Positions 54,101 through 58,991 of a DNA stretch of 58,991 nt are shown one piece after another. Position numbers and translations under genes: made by a program. The first letter of the stretch is position 1; each line of letters starts with the position of its first letter. This DNA is from an uncultured Saprospiraceae bacterium. GTDB lineage: Bacteria > Bacteroidota > Bacteroidia > Chitinophagales > Saprospiraceae. The stretch lies in NCBI GenBank assembly GCA_937995755.1, contig CALKJD010000026.1, forward strand, positions 1-58,991, read 5' to 3'. The notes under the pieces were generated by a model. It was given only the letters and a program-made list of their open reading frames with translations. It ran no database searches and was not told the DNA's origin.

Positions 54101-54744
54101 ATCATAGTTTTGGACCTAATACTACTAGAGCATTCCTAGGAGCTCCAGGAAGTGCTAATAAGAATATGGATGCAGGTATCGTGCTTAGTGTCTTACCGGT
54201 AGAGTGGGGAAGCATACAAGCTGAGAATAAAGGTGATTTGAACCTCGTTTCATGGTCTACATATTCGGAGATCAATAATCACAAGTTTTTAATTCAAAAA
54301 TCACAAACTGGAAATGGAAACTTCATCACGATAGGTGAGGTCGAGGCTCTGGAAGCAAACAGTACTACATTAAGATCGTACAGTTTCCAAGATAGAGATC
54401 TTCGGTGGTCTCAGTATTACTATAGAATAGTTCAACTTGATGTAGATGGAAGAAAGTCGTTTAGTGATATAGTTGCTCTCGAAATATCTAAAGAAGGATT
54501 CTTAGTATATCCAAACCCTGTAGATGGAGATTTGAAGATAACAAGTACTTCGTTCCAGTCTTTAGATAATGTAGCTATCAATGTCTACGATCAGGTAGGG
54601 AAATTAATATTAGAGACTTATTTTGTTCTGCAAGGAAACTCGGAAGTTACTATTCCAGTATCTCAGTTGACTTCTGGTATCTATAGTATTGAAGTAATGG
54701 ATAATGGATCGACGTTACATACACAGCGATTCATAAAACAATAA
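48163..54744 (+). CDS. Giant T9SS-exported surface protein with DUF11 and SdrD-B-like repeats
   Basis: A 2193-residue protein. After a signal peptide (about 1-30) come ten DUF11-like beta domains, nine opening with (Y/F/V)DL(A/S)(L/I/V)xK at about residues 179, 344, 509, 677, 816, 962, 1103, 1246 and 1387, joined by Asp/Glu-rich linkers. Domains from 677 alternate between two types, giving three copies of a roughly 285-residue A-B pair. Seven domains share a Cys pair (PCGF/L plus a Cys about 60 residues later). Four SdrD-B/Cna-B-like domains follow (about 1530, 1648, 1765, 1890), each with GxVWxDxDxDGxxD-type openings. Then come a LPVEWG...NLVSWSTYSEINN domain (about 2008) and a type A sorting domain starting VYPNPVDGDLKI (about 2114). 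The acidic linkers may bind calcium. Adhesion or matrix roles are likely but not shown. Confidence 0.9.
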   Translation: MRTTTKSLKDSISLYLCLCICLIAISATASNSTSYSSPIIDDDDPAGNVSISMVTVGSFPDYGISIPFNITVENQGVADIYDVIVTNTIPEGYTFDPSGTSWIVDGTNPNVYTNTIAGPIGPSTTDLITINLVPIAAADSTDWINTVEITEFRDGPGGTVCADGDLSDNTAMASVALYDLALRKELITPAPYSYGQLLTFRTYVMNQGNTPATDIRIIDFIPEGYDYDAATNAANGWTGMATPIAVLPGQLNSNEETFIDIQLTLTMEMFDGMAWNNYTTIISARDNNAVNRTGFDADSNLGSNSISENSVLPGDADDNNMNGGGLNAGEDEDDHDPAAPIIFDLALEKVQLTALPSFSYDEETTFRNRIYNQGNQTVTNIEIVDYIPCGFEFIGANNPGWTYNSVSRIAHYTITTVLAPSTTDFVDIKLNVVQCYENQETAWSNFAEIASATDMSGLPFVDIDSVMDSIMTNDQGAEHGTITDNQLDGGGPKAGEDEDDHDIKKIEVVDLAIKKRILEPGPFNMGDTITFVNTVFNQGNIVLDSIRIRDYKRSGYIFHADINPTWTLNPSGNPEGLIPTMLFPEDSINYELKLTLTPANAVTDYYNFAEIILAQDTTNSFTRNRFDDADSFVGSHFFPGSSEPNVVPDSSDDNNIFGDGFDGEDSDDNDVAAPIFYDLALTKSLVDPGVALEYGTVLLYTITVTNEGTVEANGVRVTDYLACGLGFDMANNTGWNIDPVTDYVYYDIPTTITPGGTIDLTINLTLQECDSSDSESFTNIAEISVDDGDDRDSEPDDDPNDDPVEDDIDDQPLPIYDLSLAKTISSTASTYGVGDPITFTIEVTNEGGESVQNVKVVDYLPCGFGFAAADNMGWSLNATTGFLEYNNNALLAPGGTFSTELTLTIQACTVVSDDNYLNGAEISEAQDIDGDMILDIDSTPDETQGNEEDQEDDYDEVGIDIYDLSLSKSLTTPVTSFAYGQNISYDITVTNEGTMLASGIQITDYIPCGLAYDAANNSLVWAVDPVTGFATYTIPTDIVSGASVTVTIVLTLEECTQDDAGKYNNKAEISIDNGDDDDSDPDNDPENDPPGEDDNDDEPLPIYDLSLTKEIAVAADYSVGDMITFEITLANEGSETVQNIKVVDYLPCGYGFVPNNGWSLNVVTGFLENTYASPLTQGESTTLDLELTIESCDQGGADNYLNGAEIAEMQDLDDMVVSDVDSSPDEIQGNEVPNEDDYDEAGIDIYDLSLSKTRTNTNELVAYGSTLVYDIEVTNEGSLPATGIQVTDYIPCGLVYNASDNTANWTIDNTTGYASYIIPQTILPGESAVVEIILTIEPCASPSTDAYNNKAEITLDDGDDDDSDPDDDPENDPPGEDDNDDEPEAIYDLAVTKTVQGDPNSFSTGDVVVFEIEVTNEGNRTAQNVNVIDYVPCGFSTDAQVNTGWSSIVGSDNITYQIASMAPGEIVTLEVSFLIVACDTYADENYGNETEITSFQDENGDEGSDIDSTPDDIPGDPESEDDNDTAILMITGTLGGDVWKDLDFDGIHDTNEPSISDMTVNLYDCDGNFIRSTTTGQTGFYVFLNLPSDDYQVQFDLESLDEPCVFTEPDMGGDDARDSDAGLDGFAPCTEVEVGSENYTIDAGLIESLGTIGDYVFTDLDADGVQDAGESGIENMTVNLYSEGGLLIASTMTDSQGAYSFDDVSGGYYYVEFDAEDILLPTLVDATNDTQDSDITEDNGPNTTDVFYLAPGENNTDIDGGFYECATICGYTWVDLVNENDLRDPTENGINGMNVKIFRIENGVSTEYDRTYTGHKPNTPSDDGYFNFCVPPGRYYVEFVLPPLGLVQVLPLSGPQNINSDVNNYYGVGTTSAFNIGNGGEKCDIGAGYTLMSEVGNSVWLDQNLNGQREEYEEAVEGVIVQAYDLNNVMVAEAVTDENGLYNIDYLQKKDYYLKFTAEEGMTFTQALVGGDDELDSDVDHSFGPNTTRAFLGAPGSANKNMDAGIVLSVLPVEWGSIQAENKGDLNLVSWSTYSEINNHKFLIQKSQTGNGNFITIGEVEALEANSTTLRSYSFQDRDLRWSQYYYRIVQLDVDGRKSFSDIVALEISKEGFLVYPNPVDGDLKITSTSFQSLDNVAINVYDQVGKLILETYFVLQGNSEVTIPVSQLTSGIYSIEVMDNGSTLHTQRFIKQ
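50191..52750 (+). repeat. Three tandem ~855-bp units coding DUF11 A-B domain pairs
   Basis: Unit boundaries at the YDL codons: A 50191, B 50608; A 51046, B 51469; A 51898, B 52321. Units are 855, 852 and about 850 bases. A-type linkers end DDxDDEPLPIYDL or close to it; B-type linkers share SxPDExQGNE and EDDYDEAGIDIYDL. The nucleotide copies have diverged, so this is an old duplication rather than a recent expansion. Confidence 0.75.
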
Positions 54745-54765
54745 AAGTTGGTTTAGTTTGGTTCT

Positions 54766-54806
54766 ACAGAGGCTTTTCTCATTTGAGAAGGGCCTCTGTT
54801 CTTTTT
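54766..54806 (+). terminator. Intrinsic terminator of the giant surface-protein gene
   Basis: ACAGAGGCTTTTCTC (54766-54780) pairs with GAGAAGGGCCTCTGT (54785-54799), allowing G-T pairs, around loop ATTT, followed by TCTTTTT. It lies 21 bases after the stop. Confidence 0.82.
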
Positions 54807-54930
54807 AGCGGGTAGATTGAGTCGAAATACTCTTTTTAAGGGCTTTTAAGTATGTTTACCGCAAGATCACTCGATCTTGACGGTCTACTTCAAGATGGAT
54901 TACTATTAAGCATATAGATCACTAATAGGG

Positions 54931-55398
54931 CTATATTTCCTTGATAAACATTTTTACATTCCACCATTCTTTTTCTATGGTGGCGCCCATATTTTCATAA
55001 AATTTTATGGCTGGTTCATTCCAGTCAATTACTTGCCATTTTACAAGTACAGCATTTGCAGCTTTTGCTTCAGAAATAAATGCATCCATGAGCATCTTTC
55101 CGATACCTAATCCTCTATACTTTTCGCTTACGATGAAATCTTCTAGGTAATACATGAGTCCTCTCCACGTCGAAAAGGTCTCATAGTAAAGCGCAATTCC
55201 GACGATTTTACTGTCAATTTCCGCTAATTTGCAGAAAATTTTGCCCTCTTTTAGACTTTGTTTGTAAACTTCTACCGTTGTAGTCACCTGATCTTCGGAT
55301 TTTTCATAGACTGCTAATTCTCTCACTAGAGATAGTATCGCAACGGCATCATTCTCATCAGCAGTCCTTATAATGGTCTTGTTAGTAGATAGATTCAT
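54931..55398 (-). CDS. GNAT-family acetyltransferase, SSAT (diamine N-acetyltransferase)-like
   Basis: A 155-residue acetyl-CoA-dependent N-acetyltransferase. The CoA-binding motif is KYRGLGIGKMLMDAFISEA. The later QVIDWNEPAIKFYENMGA closely resembles the WNEPSINFYKRRGA block of spermidine/spermine acetyltransferases, making a polyamine or diamine substrate likely. It is divergent from the ribosomal operon. Confidence 0.85.
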   Translation of the reverse strand: MNLSTNKTIIRTADENDAVAILSLVRELAVYEKSEDQVTTTVEVYKQSLKEGKIFCKLAEIDSKIVGIALYYETFSTWRGLMYYLEDFIVSEKYRGLGIGKMLMDAFISEAKAANAVLVKWQVIDWNEPAIKFYENMGATIEKEWWNVKMFIKEI

Positions 55399-55495
55399 AT
55401 TAAAATTTTATGTAATTTGACATAGTTTGAGTCGTATAACTAATAGAAATATTATACAACACACTGTTTTTCTTGTGATTAAAACAAAAATAGGG

Positions 55496-55526
55496 TTTGT
55501 AAATCAGAAAATTAGTTTTACTTTTG
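55496..55526 (+). promoter_or_regulatory. Canonical promoter of the str operon
   Basis: TTTG at 55496-55499, a 19-base spacer, and TACTTTTG at 55519-55526: an exact match to the Bacteroidota TTTG-N19-TAnnTTTG promoter. It lies 54 bases before the rpsL ATG. This is the strongest promoter match in the window. Confidence 0.8.
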
Positions 55527-55580
55527 CATTCGCTTTTAAAAAAGCAGGTTTAAATTATAAAGATATAGACAATAACTACT

Positions 55581-55955
55581 ATGCCTACTATAAATCAACT
55601 AGTAAGAAAAGGAAGAAAGAAGATCGTTACTAAAAGTAAGTCTAGAGCACTAGATTCTTGCCCTCAAAAAAGAGGTGTATGTACTAGAGTGTATACGACT
55701 ACTCCAAAGAAGCCTAACTCGGCTCTAAGAAAGGTAGCGAAAGTGAGATTGACAAATGGTATCGAGGTAATCGCCTATATCCCAGGAGAAGGTCACAACC
55801 TACAGGAACACTCAATCGTATTGATTAGAGGTGGTAGAGTAAAAGATTTACCTGGTGTTCGATATACTATCGTAAGAGGTGCATTGGATACAGCAGGTGT
55901 AGCGGATAGACTACAGAGTAGATCTAAGTACGGTACGAAAAGACCAAAGAAATAA
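55581..55955 (+). CDS. rpsL: 30S ribosomal protein S12
   Basis: A 124-residue decoding-centre protein. [13 protein letters not shown] opening, [20 protein letters not shown] and [17 protein letters not shown] are the conserved blocks. The Lys residues at the sites where streptomycin-resistance changes arise (in KKPNS and RVKDLP) are unchanged, so the wild-type streptomycin-sensitive form is expected. First gene of the rpsL-rpsG-fusA-rpsJ cluster. Confidence 0.98.
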   Translation: MPTINQLVRKGRKKIVTKSKSRALDSCPQKRGVCTRVYTTTPKKPNSALRKVAKVRLTNGIEVIAYIPGEGHNLQEHSIVLIRGGRVKDLPGVRYTIVRGALDTAGVADRLQSRSKYGTKRPKK

Positions 55956-56015
55956 GACATTCTTGCTTCTAAGCAGAATATAGCTAATAATTACAGACAA
56001 TAAGCAAATAATAAC

Positions 56016-56483
56016 ATGAGGAAAAGAAAGCCAAAAAAGAGAGTCATTCAGCCGGATCCAAGGTTTGGAGACACAATGGTAACTCAGTTTGTAAATAACA
56101 TGATGTGGCAAGGAAAAAAGTCTACATCTTTTAGAATCTTCTATGACGCTATGGATAAAATAGCAGAGCGTACTAGTGAAGATCCGCATGAAACTTGGAA
56201 AAAGGCGTTAAATAACGTTATGCCAGGTGTGGAGGTAAGATCAAAAAGAGTAGGTGGAGCAACTTTCCAAATACCTACAGAAATCAGACCAGCAAGACGT
56301 CAGTCTATTGGTATGAAGTGGATGATCAAATATGCGAGAGCAAGATCAGGTAAAGGTATGGCTGAGAAGTTAGCTTCAGAGTTAATTGCAGCAAGTAAGA
56401 ACGAAGGTGCTGCAGTTAAGAAAAGAGAAGATACGCACAAAATGGCGGAATCTAACAGAGCATTTGCTCACTTTAGAGTATAA
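56016..56483 (+). CDS. rpsG: 30S ribosomal protein S7
   Basis: A 155-residue 16S rRNA-binding assembly protein of normal length. Signatures: MRKRKPKKRVIQPDPRFGD, VEVRSKRVGGATFQIPTEIR and AESNRAFAHFRV. It sits 60 bases after rpsL. The last 15 coding bases before the stop region are repeated just downstream. Confidence 0.98.
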   Translation: MRKRKPKKRVIQPDPRFGDTMVTQFVNNMMWQGKKSTSFRIFYDAMDKIAERTSEDPHETWKKALNNVMPGVEVRSKRVGGATFQIPTEIRPARRQSIGMKWMIKYARARSGKGMAEKLASELIAASKNEGAAVKKREDTHKMAESNRAFAHFRV

Positions 56484-56501
56484 GTACTCACTTTAGAGTA
56501 T
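56467..56501 (+). repeat. 15-bp direct repeat across the rpsG stop
   Basis: CTCACTTTAGAGTAT occurs at 56467-56481, overlapping the last rpsG codons, and again at 56487-56501, a 20-base period. It looks like a small tandem duplication placed in the rpsG-fusA spacer. Confidence 0.7.
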
Positions 56502-56546
56502 GTAATTATATAATAATAACACAACACAAGATAAATAAACATTTCC

Positions 56547-58682
56547 ATGTCAATTGACTTAAAATTCACTAGAAACATTGGTATTGCAGCTCACATTGAT
56601 GCTGGTAAGACAACTACTACTGAGAGAGTATTGTACTACACAGGAATGAGCCACAAAATCGGAGAAGTACATGATGGTGCTGCTACGATGGATTGGATGG
56701 AGCAAGAGCAGGAGAGAGGTATTACTATTACTTCTGCAGCAACTAAGACTAATTGGAATTGGAAAGGACAGGATTTTCCAATGAACATCATTGATACTCC
56801 TGGTCACGTGGATTTCACAGTAGAGGTAAATAGATCATTAAGAGTTCTTGATGGTTTAGTTTTCTTATTCTGTGCCGTATCAGGTGTTGAGCCACAATCT
56901 GAAACTAACTGGAGACTTGCAGATAACTACAGTGTTCCAAGAATCGGATTCGTAAATAAAATGGATAGATCTGGTGCTGATTTCTTCTCAGTTGTAAAAG
57001 ACGTTGAAGAAAAGCTAGGTTCTGTATCTATTCCACTACAAGTGCCAATTGGTGCTGAAGAGACTTTCAAAGGAGTAGTTGACCTAATTACAGGTAAAGC
57101 TATCGTTTGGAATGAAGATGATATGGGAATGACTTATGAAGAAATTCCTGTACCAGAAGATTTAGTAGATATCGTAGCAGAGTGGAGAGAGAAGCTTTTA
57201 GAAGCTGTTGCAGAGTATGATGAGACGCTAATGGAGAAGTATTTCGAAGATCCAGCGAGTATCACTGAGCAAGAGATGATTAACGCAGTAAGAGGAGCCG
57301 TTCTTGATAACAAGTTCGTACCTATGATGTGTGGATCAGCCTTCAAAAATAAAGGAGTTCAAGCGGTATTGGATGCAGTTTGTGCATACTTACCTTCACC
57401 ACTTGATGTAGATGCAGTACAAGGTACTCATCCAGATACAGAAGAGCCAATTCAAAGACAGCCATCTGTAGACGAGCCTTTTACAGCGCTTGCGTTTAAA
57501 ATTGCAACTGACCCTTATGTAGGTAGATTGGCATTCTTCAGAGTTTATTCTGGAGCATTAGATGCAGGATCTTACATACTTAATAATAGATCTGGTAATA
57601 AAGAGAGAATCTCAAGATTATACCAAATGCACTCTAATAAGCAAAACCCGATTGATAGGGTAGAAGCTGGAGATATTGCAGCAGGTGTTGGTTTTAAAGA
57701 TCTTCGTACTGGTGATACATTATCTGCACTAGATGCACCTATCGTTCTGGAAAGCATGGTTTTCCCTGATCCAGTAATTGGTGTAGCTGTAGAGCCTAAG
57801 AGTCAGAAAGATCTTGATAAGTTAGGTATGGCTTTAGCCAAATTAGCTGAAGAGGATCCAACATTCAAAGTAAAGTACGATGAAGACACTAATCAAACTG
57901 TAATTAGTGGTATGGGTGAACTTCACCTAGAGATTATCATCGATAGACTAAAGAGAGAATTTAATGTGGAATGTAGCCAAGGTGCTCCACAAGTAAATTA
58001 TAAAGAGGCACTTACTGCGACAGTAGATCACAGAGAAAGACTTAAAAAGCAATCTGGTGGATCAGGTTTGTTTGCTGATATGCAATTCGAACTAGGACCT
58101 GCAACTGAGGAGTTTTTAGAGTCAGATGACTATAAGAGTGGTAAGACTAGATTAGAGTTTGAAAACAAAATTGTTGGAGGATCTATTCCAAAAGAATTCT
58201 TCCCATCTATCATCAAAGGTTTTAATGCGATGATGGATAATGGAGTACTTGCAGGATATGGTATCGATTCAATGAAAGTTAAATTGTATGATGGATCTAT
58301 TCACGCAGTGGATAGTAAGCCGATTGCATTCGAACTCTGTGCTAAGGAAGGTTTTAGAGCGGCAGCTAAGTCAGCTAAGCCTGTATTACTAGAGCCTATC
58401 ATGAAACTAGAGATCGTTACTCCTGAGGAGTATACAGGATCTGTAATTGGTGACCTTAACAGACGTAGAGGTCTTCCAAAAGGACAGGAAACAAGAACAG
58501 GAGGAGCTATCCAAATATCAGCTGATGTACCATTATCAGAGATGTTCGGTTATGTAACTCAACTAAGAACGATTACATCTGGTAGAGCTAACAGTTCTAT
58601 GGAATTCTCTCACTATGCGAGCGCACCTAAGAGTGTTGCAGAAGCTGTAATAGCAGAAGCAAAGGGAGAAGTGAAAGTTTAA
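56547..58682 (+). CDS. fusA: Elongation factor G
   Basis: A 711-residue translocation GTPase. G1 [20 protein letters not shown]2/switch region with [13 protein letters not shown]3 [10 protein letters not shown]4 NKMD, then domains II-V. The length and the place between rpsG and rpsJ fit the main EF-G copy. No tuf gene follows, as usual in this phylum. Confidence 0.98.
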   Translation: MSIDLKFTRNIGIAAHIDAGKTTTTERVLYYTGMSHKIGEVHDGAATMDWMEQEQERGITITSAATKTNWNWKGQDFPMNIIDTPGHVDFTVEVNRSLRVLDGLVFLFCAVSGVEPQSETNWRLADNYSVPRIGFVNKMDRSGADFFSVVKDVEEKLGSVSIPLQVPIGAEETFKGVVDLITGKAIVWNEDDMGMTYEEIPVPEDLVDIVAEWREKLLEAVAEYDETLMEKYFEDPASITEQEMINAVRGAVLDNKFVPMMCGSAFKNKGVQAVLDAVCAYLPSPLDVDAVQGTHPDTEEPIQRQPSVDEPFTALAFKIATDPYVGRLAFFRVYSGALDAGSYILNNRSGNKERISRLYQMHSNKQNPIDRVEAGDIAAGVGFKDLRTGDTLSALDAPIVLESMVFPDPVIGVAVEPKSQKDLDKLGMALAKLAEEDPTFKVKYDEDTNQTVISGMGELHLEIIIDRLKREFNVECSQGAPQVNYKEALTATVDHRERLKKQSGGSGLFADMQFELGPATEEFLESDDYKSGKTRLEFENKIVGGSIPKEFFPSIIKGFNAMMDNGVLAGYGIDSMKVKLYDGSIHAVDSKPIAFELCAKEGFRAAAKSAKPVLLEPIMKLEIVTPEEYTGSVIGDLNRRRGLPKGQETRTGGAIQISADVPLSEMFGYVTQLRTITSGRANSSMEFSHYASAPKSVAEAVIAEAKGEVKV

Positions 58683-58710
58683 TTTAAAATAATTATAATA
58701 AGTCAAAAAA

Positions 58711-58730
58711 GAGTTGTACTTTTGCAGCTC
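58711..58730 (+). promoter_or_regulatory. -7 box and hairpin upstream of rpsJ
   Basis: TACTTTTG at 58717-58724 is an exact TAnnTTTG match, 40 bases before rpsJ. It sits in the loop of a short stem, GAGTTG (58711-58716) with CAGCTC (58725-58730, one G-T pair). rpsJ and the following S10 genes may thus have a promoter separate from the str promoter. Confidence 0.5.
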
Positions 58731-58764
58731 TTTAAGACAAACAACTTGTAAATATAACAAGGTT

Positions 58765-58991
58765 ATGAATCAAAAAATCAGGATTAAACTGCGCTCATAT
58801 GACCACAACTTGGTAGACAAGAGCACAGAGAAAATCGTAAAGACCGTTAGAAATAGCGGAGCTGTGATTTCTGGACCGATTCCTCTGCCAACTCAGAAAG
58901 AAAAGTTTACGGTACTGCGTTCTCCGCACGTAAACAAGAAGTCTCGAGAGCAGTTCCAGTTACGCACACATAAGCGATTGATAGAGATATT
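58765..58991 (+). CDS. rpsJ: 30S ribosomal protein S10 (partial, cut by window end)
   Basis: The first 75 codons from ATG 58765 are present: [39 protein letters not shown] and the loop [19 protein letters not shown] are unmistakable S10. The gene continues beyond the window, presumably into the S10 ribosomal operon. Confidence 0.97.
   Translation, partial: MNQKIRIKLRSYDHNLVDKSTEKIVKTVRNSGAVISGPIPLPTQKEKFTVLRSPHVNKKSREQFQLRTHKRLIEI

Noticed and set aside
54862..54879. CAAGATC/GATCTTG hairpin between the giant gene and the acetyltransferase
   Set aside because: A 7-bp stem with no T tract on either side; the real terminator is at 54766-54806.
55427..55633. 68-codon frame overlapping the start of rpsL
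   Set aside because: It covers the canonical str promoter and runs into rpsL in another frame; the peptide is low-complexity Lys/Tyr with no family resemblance.

Overview
The window is a stretch of Bacteroidota chromosome (AT-rich, no strong Shine-Dalgarno sites). Several lines support this: TAnnTTTG-type -7 promoter boxes, an alternative complex III (ACIII) respiratory cluster, a PorP/GldKLMN type IX secretion (T9SS) and gliding locus, T9SS C-terminal sorting domains, and an rpsL-rpsG-fusA-rpsJ order with no tuf. The organism is probably an aerobic, gliding-type bacterium; a Saprospiria-like lineage is my guess and is not shown by the sequence.

Layout. Positions 1-3400 hold the tail of a T9SS cargo protein, a UbiD-family decarboxylase with a tiny membrane protein upstream, and a REP-associated tyrosine transposase followed by a REP-like hairpin. 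Positions 3600-8700 hold recQ overlapping a Crp/Fnr-type regulator, a DinB-family gene, a second REP-like unit, thyA and a lipoprotein. Positions 8965-24502 form one long respiratory operon: actABCDEF (quinol:cytochrome c oxidoreductase), then coxB, coxA, ctaB, two subunit III genes and subunit IV, closed by a strong terminator. Behind it (24593-27203) lie probable oxidase-assembly and redox genes: a SCO-like protein without its cysteines, DUF420, a small membrane protein and two thioredoxin-fold proteins. Quinol oxidation by ACIII and oxygen reduction by the aa3-type oxidase are thus encoded as one unit.

Positions 27300-34110 hold a lipoprotein, pdxH, a beta-helix lipoprotein and a three-gene glycosyltransferase operon. 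Positions 34249-40182 carry the T9SS core (PorP/SprF-like, GldK, GldL, GldM, GldN). Positions 40354-47960 carry a PhnP-like hydrolase, a small unknown gene, an outer-membrane barrel protein, a lipoprotein with a Ppx/GppA phosphatase, a metal ABC permease fused to a DtxR-type repressor, rbfA and recG. Positions 48163-54744 encode a 2193-residue T9SS-exported repeat protein. A SSAT-like acetyltransferase and the start of the str/S10 ribosomal operon end the window.

Most notable: (i) a cytochrome oxidase subunit II carrying a C-terminal OmpA peptidoglycan-binding domain; (ii) the permease-DtxR fusion, like chlamydial YtgCR, with a nearly leaderless promoter; (iii) REP-like hairpins beside their likely transposase; (iv) the A-B super-repeat architecture of the giant surface protein and a 22-bp palindrome at its promoter. 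I saw no tRNA, rRNA, CRISPR array or prophage. No wholly new multi-gene system is evident; the novelty lies in fusions and arrangements.
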